Shown in pieces: positions 29,798-41,292 of a stretch of DNA of 64,000 nucleotides. The stretch lies in contig NC_134356.1 of assembly GCF_048569485.1 (NCBI RefSeq), forward strand, positions 95,728,604-95,792,603, in the 5' to 3' direction. Position 1 is the first letter of the stretch. The number at the start of each line of letters is the position of its first letter. Source of the DNA: Anomaloglossus baeobatrachus. Taxonomy: Eukaryota; Chordata; Amphibia; Anura; Aromobatidae. The translations under genes were made by a program, and so were the position numbers. Below the pieces are notes generated by a model. It ran no database searches and was not told the origin of the DNA. It saw nothing but the letters and a program-made list of their open reading frames with translations.

Positions 29798-30430
29798 TAT
29801 TAGTAAATCTGCTTAGAATACACATTGGCATTCACATCAATTGTCAGTTTATTTATTTAACTTTTTGCTGGTGCTTTTGGAAGAATAACAGTTTGGACTG
29901 ACTTTACAGAGTGGAAACTAACCCTGGAAAAGGGGTATTCTCATGTTGAGGGTGCAGTGCTGTGGCTCCGCAGCACACCTGGCTGTTCAGAGCTCCGCAG
30001 CACACCTGGCTGTTCAGAGCTCCGCAGCACACCTGGCTGTTCAGAGCTCCGCAGCACACCTGGCTGTTCAGAGCTCCGCAGCACACCTGGCTGTTCAGAG
30101 CTCCGCAGCACAGATCCAGTCAAATCATGACCTGTTCTAGCAGATTCAGGTTGATGGGGTGCCACTATGGAGGAAAATGTTTGGGAGTGCAGCACTAGAT
30201 GCCTCTTCATTCTCTGGATCAGTGAGGATACCAGATGTCAGGCCTTTAATGATATTGGTGACAAGACATGGGAATACCCTTTAATCACAGGTTCTCCTAT
30301 GCTGGTATATCCTAGTGTTTCCCATAGACTGCAATTTCAGGACAAAATATTTCTGCACTGTGTTGGAAGATTGTGAAACCTCTAACCAGAGAGCTTGGCT
30401 AGAAAGGCTTAAGTGATGTATTCAGTTACT
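29281..30430 (+). other. SKP1: SKP1 3' UTR (end uncertain)
   Basis: The sequence after the stop ('aacactgtaagaatcgttcc', 'gttgcactgctctgttt') resembles the conserved SKP1 3' UTR as I remember it, so the transcript continues past 29350. It includes two poly-T tracts (about 29430-29455 and 29763-29794) and the 27-bp tandem repeat. There is no canonical AATAAA before 30660, and that one lies in a dispersed repeat. A variant TATAAA occurs near 29411. The true end is unresolved. Confidence 0.5.
29965..30114. repeat. 27-bp minisatellite, about 5.5 copies
   Basis: The unit begins GCTCCGCAGCACACCTGGCT and continues GTTCAGA. The copies appear identical by eye, which implies recent expansion or homogenisation. 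Since 27 is a multiple of three, every frame on both strands repeats a nine-residue peptide without stops. These are not genes. Confidence 0.95.
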
Positions 30431-30835
30431 TAAAGGGGTACTCTGAGAAATGTGGTGATAATGTATGTTTAAATATTACAAACTTTGCTAAATACCTCTT
30501 TTATTTAGCGCACAAACTAAAAATTACCTTTTTGCTATCTGGATTTGAAACATGGCCGCTCCCACGCACTCTTCTACTCCCTCATAGTCTGTTTGGTGAG
30601 CAGAGTGCAGCATATATCCTTTGTAGCTAACGGAGGGCAGGACGGCGTGGCACTATTGGAATAAACTATACAAACTGTCTTCCGCCGGTTCTGTTGGGCT
30701 CGGTGAACAGAGGAATGTGTGTTCACGATGCCTGAAGGGAAGCTGCCCCCACCCAAGTCAGTCTCCACTAGACCTCTTTACGCAGCCCATCCTAAGACGT
30801 AGGACTGCTGGGAGACTGCTGGATGCTGACATAGT
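30430..30835. repeat. Dispersed repeat, 'aaaggggtactctgag' type
   Basis: The opening 'ttaaaggggtactctgagaa' and the body with 'catggccgctcccacgcac' are typical of amphibian dispersed repeats of this type as I remember them. It contains the first AATAAA (30660) after SKP1. Ends and class are not determined. Confidence 0.45.
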
Positions 30836-31357
30836 CCACTAACTAAAGATGACTTTTTTTGCTCAACAAAGGTATTTTTTTAGTAAAATTTGTAATATTT
30901 AAATGTACGTTATTTTTATTAGATTTCTTAGAGTACCTCCTTTTAATTTACCCCTGTTTTGAGCTGAAAATATTAGATGCTGATAAAGCTTCACACCTCA
31001 TCCTAACAGATCTGTGCAACCTTCCCCCCTCTAGCTTCTATATATGCATATGTTGTGTTGTGTTCAGTGTTCATTATACTTTCTAATCTGTATTAAAGAG
31101 CAGGTTTAAACTTTCCTAATAAATCAGATATAAAGGATGGTGTCAATGTCTTACTTTAAACTCTGGTTTTACTGCCTCCATTTTTTTTTTTCTATTTCTT
31201 TATTTAATTTATTCTTGCTAAAACAACTCAACTACCCCCAATCTTATCTCTTTTGAGTGAGGATCACAAGCCACATCCAGGGCTCACTGAATAGTGACAT
31301 CCAGCTCCTGCCTCTTCCCTCAACAGTAGTGACACCTAAAGCTCCTATTACTGGTCC
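30836..31357. other. Spacer, nothing recognised
   Basis: AT-rich sequence. An AATAAA at 31118-31123 is present and could serve a distal SKP1 end, but nothing else supports this. Confidence 0.35.
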
Positions 31358-31801
31358 ACCGTATTTTGTTTTATAAGATGCACCGGATTATAAGACTTGC
31401 CACAAATTCAGAAGAAAAAAAAAATGGTCTTTATAAAAAAAAAAAAACATCTGGTGTCTTACCACTGTGCTCTGGCTGGCACGGTTTATTAAGATATGTT
31501 TCAAACAAATGGTGCCCAGAGGCAGCGCATGCGTAGATGGAACTCTTGTGCCAAGAGCTCAATCTGTGGACGGTGGGCGCCATTATGTGAAGTCCTTAAC
31601 ACTGACATTGTTAGTGGCTTGTACCCCACTGGCTGCCGCCGACCACAGTAGCTGTGCTGCCCCCCTGCACATAATCCCTGCCTCCTGTGACCCCTCTCAA
31701 TCACCACCTGGTAAGCTACATTTGGATTTTAAGACGCACACCTCATTATCCTCCCAAACTTTTGGGTGGAAAAGTGTGTCTTATAATCCAAAAAATACGG
31801 T
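31358..31801. mobile_element. 'ACCGTATTTT' / 'ATAAGACGCAC' non-autonomous element
   Basis: The ends ACCGTATTTTG and AAAAATACGGT are inverted. Subterminal 'ggattataagac' pairs with 'gtcttataatcc'. The interior shares the 'gtgacccctctcaatcacca' block with the element at 24296-24958. No target repeat is convincing. Confidence 0.6.
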
Positions 31802-32327
31802 AATTAGTTACATTTGGCCCAAAGAAATCACAGCAAGGCAGTATATTTGCATCCAGAAGTTCCCACATTACCTCCTTCAGTATTCTCAGCTCCTTCCACC
31901 ACACTCACATCCAGTCTGAAGCATCTACTGGAGTTGGCTCTTCTCCTTTCTCCAGTTTAGCACACTTAATTTACCTCTGTAACCCTTAGACCAGTAAAGG
32001 CTTGTTTGCATGTAAATGCTGAAATTTCTGCAGCGATTTGTCAGCACATGTGCGCTTCAAATCACTGCAGAAACACTGCGTAATGGATGCAGTGTTTCAG
32101 GAGATTACATGCCAATTTCATGCGCTATGGATACTGTCTCTCTCATAGACAGGGGGAGCTGCATCGAAAGCGCACAAATAAATTGACATGCTGCATTTTT
32201 GAATGGATTTGGGTCAAAATTTTAACATCCAAATTGCTGCGTTCAAAAAATAAATTGTATGCACAATCTACATTGTGCCTGGGACGTATGCATTTACGCT
32301 GCAGTGCTAAACGCAGTGTAAATGCAT

Positions 32328-32767
32328 GTTCTGTCCCCACTTAAAGGCGATTTGGAGGTGCGTAGTTGTGAGAATCTTACCTTCGTTTTTCCTACAGGTG
32401 AGGCAGACAGGACCAGAGCGCTCCAGAGTTAAACATGCACATGCTGAGATGAAACAATGGTTGTTTATTTTCTCCAAAGGTTAGGACATGCAGAGTACAG
32501 TAGTCCAAGTACCTGTGATGCTTGTTTCTGGAGTCACTAAGCTCAGAAGACTTTGCTTCTAGCAGCTCTAATAAGGGATGTGATTCTCACAAAAACTCTG
32601 GCTGGAACTGAATATGTCAGGAAGTGAGGCAAGAGGGTCAGCAAACACTCCCATGGGCTGGACAAAAGAAACAGAGGAGCCGAAAGGTCTGACCAGTAGC
32701 TGGCAGCAGAGACAAGCATGAAAAACATTAAATAACAGTTTTAACTAAAACAATTAGGAACAGCACA
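32328..32767 (-). repeat. BEL 3' LTR
   Basis: This is a direct repeat of 42728-43194. Its outer edge on the + strand is GTTCTGTCCCCACTT and its inner edge GGAACAGCACA. It is about 27 bp shorter than its partner because of two short length differences. Which LTR changed cannot be told here. Confidence 0.93.
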
Positions 32768-32832
32768 CTTCCCGTCTGAAATTCACTTTGGGGATTTCAC
32801 TATTGAGTCCATAATACAACCTGAAAGGAACG

Positions 32833-34131
32833 TTAAATGCAAAACAAACTCAATTGAGTCCAAAACAAAAAGGATGGCTCAAAGTTCAGGTCCGGTAGCG
32901 TTCTCCCCGTTGGGTCGCTCTCTATGGGCAACAGCAGAACAAGTTCGTAGATTGGCCTTGCAAAGGTCTTCGTCTCACCTTTCCTGATGACCTTTAGCTC
33001 CACCTTCCGAACATTGCCGTCCTGGCTAGGCAGTATCCTAGTAATCAGTCCCATAGGCCAGTCAGTTCTTTCTGTGGTCTGGTCTTTCATTAAGATAAGG
33101 TCTCCTTCTTTGAGGTTTGGCTTGGGGTGTCGCCACTTCTTTCTTCCTTGAAGAATGGTGAGGTATTCCTTCCTCCATCGGTTCCAGAAGTAGCCAGCCA
33201 AGTATTCAACCTGTTTCCAGTGTTTTTGATAAGTGTTCGCGTGGGTGAACTCTCTGCTGGGCATTACCGCGTTGTCAGTTTTTTGGGTAATAAGAATAGT
33301 AGGAGTTAATATGGGTGGTGTTTCTGGATCCATGGTCATCGGCACAAGGGGTCTTGAATTGATAATGGCTGAGACTTCAGATAAGAGTGACTAGAGTCAC
33401 ATGTGTGAGTCTTGAGGAATTGACGTCCATTAGCATGGAGTTCAAGATGTTGCGTGAAATCCCGATCACCCTCTCCCAGGAGCCTCCCATGTGAGAACTG
33501 TGAGGGGGATTGAAGATCCAGGTGCAACCTTTCTCTGCCAGCTGATCTTGGATAGGCTTGGTGTCGATGTTCAGTTCTCTACATGCACCGATGAAGTTGC
33601 TTCCACGGTCAGACCTCAGCTGTTTCACTGGTCCTCTGATGGCAAGGAACCTTCTCAAGGCGTTGATTAGGCAGGAGGTATCCATGGACTCTAACACCTC
33701 AATGTGAACGGCTCGAACACTCATGCAGGTGAATAACACAGCCCACCGCTTACTGTTTGCTTGGCCGCCGCGAGTTCTGCGTGTGGACACCATCCATGGT
33801 CCGAAAACGTCTAGGCCCACGTAGGTGAAAGGTGGCTCTGTAGAAAGTCTGTAGGCAAGTCAGCCATTTGTTGGTACTGTTGTTTTCCTCTCGCTTTACG
33901 ACAGTGCACACAATCGTGTAGTACTTGTGCTACACGTCTCTTCATCCCAATAATCCAGAGGCCTGCAGACCGTAAAGCGCCCACTGTAATTTGCCTGCCT
34001 TGGTGTTCAGTCTTTTCATGGTAGTGTCGCATCAGCAAGACTGTAACATGGTGCTTGTTGGAAATGATGAGAGGATTTTGTTCTGCAACTCCAAGATGAC
34101 CCTGGTTCAAACGACCACCAACTCTCAGTAA
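32833..34131 (-). pseudogene. BEL integrase and C-terminal domain
   Basis: Fossil part. It includes the integrase zinc-binding H2C2-like region ('VLHDCVHCRKARGK'), the core with 'FTCMSVRAVHIEVLESMD' and 'LRSDRGSNFIGA', and 'PHSSHMGGSWERVIGISRNI', typical of BEL/Pao integrases. The following DUF5641-like tail carries 'NLKEGDLILMKD' and 'WPMGLITRILPSQDG'. In the family the integrase inserts the cDNA into the host chromosome. The upstream portion is separated by the nested MITE at 34132-34548. Confidence 0.85.
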
Positions 34132-34548
34132 GGGTATGTGCGCACTTTGCTTTTTACCTGCTTTTTTGCTGCTTTTTCTTCTGCGCTGTTTAATGCCAAA
34201 ATGGATGTGTTCTTCTATTCAAGCAAAGTCTATGGGAATTTGGGTTTCTTGTTCACACTATGTTGTTCAAAATGCTGCCTTTTTGTGGCAGAACTTTGGT
34301 CAAAAACTCAGCTTTTCAAAGAAGCAACATGTCAATTGTTTTTGCCATTTGGATTTTGCACTGCAAAGCTGAGTTTTTGACCAAAGTTCTGCCACAAAAA
34401 GGCAGCATTTTGAACAACATAGTATGAACAAGAAACCCAAATTCACATAGACTTTGCTTGAATAGAAGAACACATCCATTTTGGCATTAAACAGCGCAGA
34501 AGAAAAAGCAGCAAAAAAGCAGGTAAAAAGCAACGTGCGCACATACCC
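34132..34548. mobile_element. Palindromic TWA-target MITE inside BEL pol
   Basis: The ends GGGTATGTGCGCACTTTGC and GCAACGTGCGCACATACCC are inverted. The two arms are almost exact inverse copies of each other for about 190 bp, around a short centre near 34340 ('caattgtttttgccatttgg'). Flanks are TAA and TCA. It belongs to the same family as the split element at 5651-7995. The high arm identity suggests it is young or was copied by hairpin formation. Confidence 0.88.
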
Positions 34549-36560
34549 TCAGCCGAAACTGTCGATAACTGGGTTTAAATTGGTGAGAGGGCTTCTTAAT
34601 GGAATCTGCTGTTTGTTGTGTAAACACTTCCATTCTATGGTGAATTCACTCTATTAGAGGTGGTGTATTATGAGGGACTCGCTATGGGAGGTGTCCTCAG
34701 CAGAAAGGGGTTTGTGGCAGACATGCCAGCGATGAGTCTTTGTTTTTAAGGTCCATATGATAGCATCTGGTGATGTGCACTAACCTAGCGACAGTCCTGA
34801 TGAGCCTCATCCAGCTAGAGAAACGTTCAAAACGTTGGCAACCGAGGTTGGAAGTTTTTTTCTGGACTGGTGGCCAGGGTATTGACTTCAGCTCGGACAT
34901 CTGGATCGTTGTCTGGATCTAGGATGCTGAAGGCTTCCTGGACACCTTCTTCTGACTGTCTCAGCAGGAACTCTGGAACCGTAAGCCAAGAAGAGTTAGC
35001 GAAGGACTTATAGACATGGGTCTACTTGCGTTATCTGCTGGATTCAGTTCAGATTGTACATAACGCCATTGTTTTGGTTTGGAGGATCTTCTGATCCTTT
35101 CAATGCAGTTACTGACGTACACATAAAATCGTCTTGATTGATTTGTAGATGTAACCTAAAACGACCTTACTGTCAGTGTAGTATTGGACCTCATCTATTT
35201 CAACACACAGTTCTTGTCGTATGTAGTCGGCAATTTCCACTGCCAAAATGGTGCTACAGAGTTCCAGTCTGGGAATGGTATGGTCGGGCTTCGGGGCTAG
35301 CTTCACCTTACCGAATACAAATCCAACGTAGTTTTGTCCATTGGGGTCTGTCACTTTCAGGTATGCAGCTGCTGCTATAGCTTCTGTGGAGGCGTCTGAG
35401 AAGATGTGGAGTTCCTTCTTTATGCTAGAGGTGAGGGAGATTTTGATATAACATCTTGGGATGTGAATGTTGTTCAACCCACACAACGACTGTTTCCAAG
35501 CTTCCCATTTTTGCAGTTTGTCGCAAAGGAGTGGGGTATCCCAGTCCTTGACGGTTTCAGAGAACTGTCTCAGCAAGGATTTGCCTTGTATAGTGATAGG
35601 CGCCACAAATCCCAGCGGGTCGAATAAGCTGTTCACTATAGAGAGGACACCACGTTTTGTGAATGGCTTGTCTGAGCAACTTACTTGAAATCCGAAGGAG
35701 TCGGCTGCAAGATCCCATCTGATGCCCAGGCTCCTCTGCAAGGGTGGACTGTCTAGCCCCAAGGGGCGTGATCGCCCGACTCAAAGGTTCTCATTACGGT
35801 CAGGCTATTTGAAGCAATTTTGTGTAACCTGAGTTTTGCCTGGGACAGCATGCCTTGAGTCCTTTTGAGCAAATCAATGGCTTCTTCCTCGGTGGGTAGT
35901 GATTTCAGCCCATCATCTACATAAAAGTCTTTCTCAACAAAGTCTCTGGCGTCTGTTCCATACTCAGACTCTCCCTCTAATGCGGTTCTCCGGAACCCAT
36001 AGGTTGCAACTGCGGGTGAAGGGCTGTTTCCAAATACGTGGACCCTCATACGATATTCCACCATCTCTTTATTGGTGTCATTGTCCTTGTACCACAGAAA
36101 TCTGAGGAAGTTCCGGTGGTCCTCTCTGACTAGTAAACAGTGGAACATCTGTTCAATATCGGCAGTGATGGCGACAAGCTCTTTTCTGAACCTCAGCAAT
36201 ACTCCTACCAAGTTGTTTGTTAGGTTAGGACCTGTGAGGAGAACATCGTTAAGGGATACGCCTTCATGTTTGGCGCTGGAGTCGAAGACAACCCTGATTT
36301 GATTTGGTTTTCGTGGGTGGTATACACCGAATGAAGGCACATACCAACACTCTTTGTTCTTCAAGAATGGAGCAGGTTCCGCGTGGTTGTTGTGGAATAT
36401 TTTGTCCATAAAGGCAACAATATGTTCTCTCATTTCAGGTTTGCTGTTCATAGAACGCTGAAGAGAGTTAAATCTGGTGTGAGCTTGAGCTCGGGTGTTT
36501 GGGAGTCTTACCCTGGTAGATCGGAAGGGTAATGGAGAGACCCAATGGTTGGTTTTGTCT
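34549..36560 (-). pseudogene. BEL reverse transcriptase and RNase H region
   Basis: Fossil part. Reverse transcriptase shows 'RVVFDSSAKHEGVSLNDVLL', 'ADIEQMFHCLLVREDHRNFL' and the polymerase motif YVDD in 'KDFYVDDGLKSLPT'. Next come 'KRGVLSIVNSLFDPLGFVAP', the Peptidase_A17-annotated segment of BEL/Pao pol, and an RNase H-like stretch with 'LHIFSDASTEAIAAAAYL' and 'IPRLELCSTILAVEIAD'. These are the expected domains in the expected order. Confidence 0.9.
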
Positions 36561-36569
36561 TTAGAAAAC

Positions 36570-37387
36570 TCAGTCCATTATTCCGATGAATTCTCTGTCC
36601 TCTACTGACAAGGCTACTTTATCGGCGTCCTTGGTTGTGAGAAAGACTGATCTTCCCAAGTTGTCGATATGCAGAGAAGAAGCGATGTCAGGTAGCTGTA
36701 TTGTGTCTGGAGACTTCTCTTTCACTCCATAGTGATAAGGACATGGCTTTAGGCAGGTTGTGCACCCATCTCCATGCACGTAAGTCTTGAAGGAATCAAT
36801 TTCTGATCGATCAACGCACACATTTCCTATGACTACCCATCCCAAGTCCAGTCTCTGGGCGTATGGTGCATAGTCAGGCCCATTACACTGCTGTCGCACC
36901 TTGTGTACCCTTAGATTGTCTCTGCCGAGCAGGAGTAGAATCTCTGCGTTATTGTCCAGAGGTGGGATAACACTAGTGAGGTGTCTTAGGTGTGGTTGAT
37001 GAAATGCAGCTTCTGGGGTAGGAATTTCATTCCTGTGGCTGGGTATTTGGTCACATTCAACGCAGGGCTGTGGAGTCGGAGTCGTGGAGTCGGAGTCGGA
37101 GCTCATTTTGGTGGAGTCGGAGTCGGTATAAAATGCACCGACTCCGACTCCTAAAATATATAATAAATTGGGGACAGGAGTGCAATGCAGAATGTGCTGA
37201 ATATTTTACTAAATAATAACATTTAGTATAATGCTTATATTTAAGTGAAAAATTTATTGTAGTACAATGTGAACATCAGACATTTAATTGTTTTTATGAT
37301 ACAATAATCAAGATATTTGGATAGAACATAAAATATTTATTGGAATACAACTTTAGAACACAAAAAACTAATAAATTGTAAATATGT

Positions 37388-37438
<51 letters not shown>

Positions 37439-38530
37439 TGTATATACACACACAAGATATATATGTAATCTACTGTATATTACATAGTGTATTACATATT
37501 TACAATTTATTACAGTTTTTTGTGTTCTAAAGTTGTATTCCAATAAATATATTTTATGTTCTATCCAAATATCTTGATTATTGTATCATAAAAATTATTA
37601 AATGTCTGATGTTCACATACACATATTCATGTACTACAATAAATTTTTCACCTAACTATAAGCAATATATGTAGGAGTCGGAGTCGGAGCCGGAGTCGGA
37701 GTCGGAGCCGGAGTCGGAGTCGGTGCAAGAGAATTTGAGGAGTCGGAGTCGGAGTCGAAGGTTTGGCTTACCGACTCCACAGCCCTGATTCAACGAGCGT
37801 TGGTAGAGGTATTTCAGTCTTCCCATTGATAGAAGCAATGAATCTCTGGGCTCTTCTGCCGCTAGTCTCTATACGACCCGAGCAGGTGTTCAAGGTGTAG
37901 GGTTCTGATGGTCCATTAATTCCAAAGGCTTCAAAGAATTTGGTTCCTGCCAGGGACCGGTTGCTTTGGTCGTCTATGATGGCATACACCTTCATTGCCT
38001 TTTCTGGATGTCCCCCGGGATAAACCTTGATGAGGCATATTCGGGCACAACATTTCTGCGTTTGGCCCTCTCCACATACCTCTGAGCATGAGCAGGAGAC
38101 GGCTGTGGTGGTGTCAGTCTGATTCTTGGACTCCCCGCCATGACTTGGAGTGGGAGTGGTGGTGACTGCAGCGTGTCTCTAGCTAGCTGGGTTGGGTGCA
38201 TGGCTGAAACGTGTTTTTCACTATGACACTCCAGACACTTGACGATGGATTTACAGTCCTTTGCCATGTGCTCAAGTGATGCGCAGCATTTGAAACAGAT
38301 CCCAAGCTCTTTGAGGACTTTCTTGCGCTCCTGTAGGGTGTTGGATCTAAACCCTCTGCACTTACTTGTTCAGTGAATGCGTTTTTTATGGATGGGACAT
38401 TCTTGATTGAAAGACTTATCTCGTGATGAGATGTATTGTTTATCTGTGGGTGCTGCAGGTGATGGTAGCTCAGTCTTCCTAAAGGCCCCGTCACACTAAG
38501 CAACATCGCTAGCAACATCGCTGCTAACGA
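36570..38530 (-). pseudogene. BEL zinc knuckle and aspartic protease region
   Basis: Fossil part. The region reads a cysteine/histidine knuckle ('CLECHSEKHVSAMHP'), then the DUF1758-type protease with 'YAIIDDQSNRSLAGTKFF' and the later segment 'ILLLLGRDNLRVHKVRQQ' and 'YAQRLDLGWVVIGNVCVD'. It is interrupted by the hAT at 37063-37787 and adjoins the MITE at 38483-39499. In BEL elements this protease processes the gag-pol product. Confidence 0.8.
37063..37787. mobile_element. hAT-like 'GGAGTC' fold-back element, copy A
   Basis: The ends CAGGGCTGTGGAGTCGG and CCGACTCCACAGCCCTG are perfect inverse complements, with the eight-base duplication ATTCAACG at 37055-37062 and 37788-37795. Next to each end lie runs of GGAGTC/GACTCC hexamers. 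The interior is two long inverted arms around an (AT)n core (about 37388-37432). No transposase is present. The eight-base target and CAG...CTG ends fit hAT. Confidence 0.92.
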
Positions 38531-39499
38531 ACAACTTTTGTGACGTTGCTAGCGATGTTGCTGTGTGTGACATCCAGCAACAACCTGGCCCCTGCTGTGA
38601 GGTCGTTGGTTGTTGCTGAATGTCCTGGGCCATTTTTTAGTTGTTGCTGTCCCGCTGTGAAGCACAGATCGCTGTGTGTGACAGCGAGACAGCAACAACT
38701 AAATGTGCAGGCAGCAGGAGCCGGCTTCTGCGGAGGCTGGTAACCAATGTAAACATCGGGTAACCAAGGGAAGAACTTTCCCTGGTTACCCGATATTTAC
38801 CTTTGATACCAGCCTCCGCCGCTCTCACTGTCAGTGCCGGCTCCTGCTCTGTGCACATGTAGCTGCAGGACACATCGGGTTAATTAACCCGATGTGTGCT
38901 GTAACTAGGAGAGCAAGGAGCCAGCGCTCAGTGTGCGCTGCTCCCTGCTCTGTGCACATTTAGCTGCAGCACACATCGGGTAATTAACCCCATGTGTGCT
39001 GTAGCTAGGAGAGCAAGGAGCCAGCGCTAAGTTAATTAACCCGATGTGTGCTGTAACTAGGAGAGCAAGGAGCCAGCGCTCAGTGTGCGCTGCTCCCTGC
39101 TCTGTGCACGTGTAGCTGCAGCACACATCGGGTAATTAACCCGATGTGTGCTGTACTAGGAGAGCAGGGAGCCAGCGCTCAGTGTGCGCTGCTCCCTGCT
39201 CTCTGCACGTGTAGCTGCGTGAGCTGGTAACCAAGGTAAATATCGGGTTGGTTACCCGATATTTACCTTAGTTACCAAGCGCAGCATCTTCCACGCGGCT
39301 CTGGGGGCTGGTCACTGGTTGCTGGTGAGCTCACCAGCAACTCGTGTAGCGACGCTCCAGCGATCCCTGCCAGGTCAGGTTGCTGGTGGGATCGCTGGAG
39401 CGTCGCAGTGTGACATCTCACCAGCAACCTCCTAGCAACTTACCAGCGATCCCTATCGTTGTTGGGATCGCTGGTAAGTTGTTTAGTGTGACTGGACCT
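38483..39499. mobile_element. PIF/Harbinger-like MITE, copy 6, internally expanded
   Basis: The ends AGGCCCCGTCACACTAAGCA and GTTTAGTGTGACTGGACCT-like are inverted, with TAA (38480-38482) and TTA (39500-39502) outside. At 1017 bp it is nearly twice the other copies because a segment of about 100-150 bp repeats three to four times at about 38840-39210. That segment has 'aggagagcaaggagccagcg', 'ctgctccctgctctgtgcac' and 'cacatcgggtaattaacccg'. It sits in the BEL element. Confidence 0.82.
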
Positions 39500-40370
39500 T
39501 TACACTCACAGTGTTCTTAATGTCTCTGCGTTTGTGTATGGCACCTTCATACCTTGATGATGATGTTGTTGCAGCTGCCGAAGTGTTGAACTCTAGGAAG
39601 TCGAGGCTGGGGTCGTTCCTCATCTGGGCCTGCTCGTCGATGAACTTGCAGAAGTGAATAAATGGGGGAAAGGTGACATCATGCACTCTTTTGTACCTTG
39701 AGACTGACGTTGCCCATTTCTCCTGCAGACTGTATGGCAGCTTCACCACGATTGGGTTCACTCCATGGGCTGTATCCAGGTAGCACAGCCCAGACAGACG
39801 AGGATCTCTTTTGGCGAGCTCCAGCTCCATGAGCAGATCACTTAGGTCTTGAAGCTTCTGGACTTCTTTAAGGTTGATCTTTGGGATGTCCTGCAGTCTC
39901 TTGAATAGGGCTTTCTCTATTGCTTATGCGCTGCCAAAGGTGCGTTCCAGTCTTTGCCATGCAGCAGCGAGACCTCCTTCTGCTTGTCCCACATAGACGG
40001 TTCTGAGGCTCTTGATACGGTTTGTAGAGCCTGGGCGCAACCACTTGATCAGGAGGTCGAGCTCCTGTTCTGCAGTTAAGTTGAAATTGGTGATGGCTGC
40101 CTTGAAAGTTGCTTTCCAGGCCCTGTAGCTCTCTGCACGATCGTCGAATTTCGTGAGACTAGTGTTGATTAGCTCTCTGCTCAACATGAACCTGGCAAAC
40201 TCAGACATATCTGATTTTTCACCACTTGTTGCCACGATGACTCGTGATGCCCCTGGGGCGTATGGGCTGCCTAGCGTGAATGGATGAGATGTTCCCGGGT
40301 AGAATGAAGTTGCTGCAGGGTTGAGCTGTGGCTTAGCCTCTATAGATTCTGATGACCGCTGCTTGAGCTG
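39500..40370 (-). pseudogene. BEL DUF1759 region
   Basis: Fossil part, upstream of the knuckle on the - strand. 'FDDRAESYRAWKATFKAAIT', 'LTAEQELDLLIKWL' and 'AAWQRLERTFGSA' are characteristic of DUF1759, the gag-side domain of BEL/Pao polyproteins. The continuation at 39483-39830 has 'LPYSLQEKWATSVSRYKR', typical of the same region. Confidence 0.85.
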
Positions 40371-40735
40371 CAGGGCTGTGGAGTCGGTAAGCCAAACCTC
40401 CGACTCCGACTCCGACTCCTCAAATTCTCTTGCACCGACTCCGACTCCGGCTCCGACTCCGACTCCGGCTCCGACTCCGACTCCTACATATATTGCTTAT
40501 AGTTAGGTGAAAAATTTATTGTAGTACATGAATATGTGTATGTGAACATCAGACATTTAATAATTTTTATGATACAATAATCAAGATATTTGGATAGAAC
40601 ATAAAATATATTTATTGGAATACAACTTTAGAACACAAACTGTAATAAATTGTAAATATGTAATACACTATGTAATATACAGTAGATTACATATATATCT
40701 TGTGTGTGTATATAAACTATACTATAGATACTATA

Positions 40736-40787
<52 letters not shown>

Positions 40788-41132
40788 CATATTTACAATG
40801 TATTAGTTTTTTGTGTTCTAAAGTTGTATTCCAATAAATATATTTATGTTCTATCCAATTATCTTGATTATTGTATCATAAAAACAATTACCGTAAATGT
40901 CTGATGTTCACATTGTACTACAATAAATTTTTCACTTAAATATAAGCATTATACTAAATATTATTTAGTAAAATATTCAGCACATTCTGCATTGCACTCC
41001 TGTCCCCAATTTATTATATATTTTAGGAGTCGGAGTCGGTGCATTTTATACCGACTCCGACTCCGACTCCACCAAAATGAGCTCCGACTCCGACTCCGAC
41101 TCCACGACTCCGACTCCGACTCCACAGCCCTG
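40371..41132. mobile_element. hAT-like 'GGAGTC' fold-back element, copy B
   Basis: It has the same termini as copy A, with the duplication TTGAGCTG at 40363-40370 and 41133-41140. It lies in the opposite orientation to copy A, 2.6 kb away, and is about 37 bp longer, mostly from a longer (AT)n core (about 40738-40785). The two copies are very similar by eye. Confidence 0.92.
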
Positions 41133-41292
41133 TTGAGCTGTGGAAGTAGGTCAGGAAACACTTGGTTGCCATCTTGCTGTGGTGACTGTTTGAGAAGGCA
41201 CCTCTTGGTGACTGTTATTTATTTGCTCGGGTACTTTAGGTGGTACTGGCACTAAGAGGTAGAGGTAAGTTGGAGGTTTCGGTGTTGTCTGC

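Noticed and set aside
29941-30210. CRISPR-like regular repeat or repeated nine-residue protein
   Set aside because: The 27-bp units abut directly with no unique spacers, and this is a vertebrate genome. It is a minisatellite.
30660-30665. AATAAA as the SKP1 polyadenylation signal
   Set aside because: It lies in a dispersed repeat about 1.4 kb after the stop, with no other support, so I left the end of the 3' UTR open.
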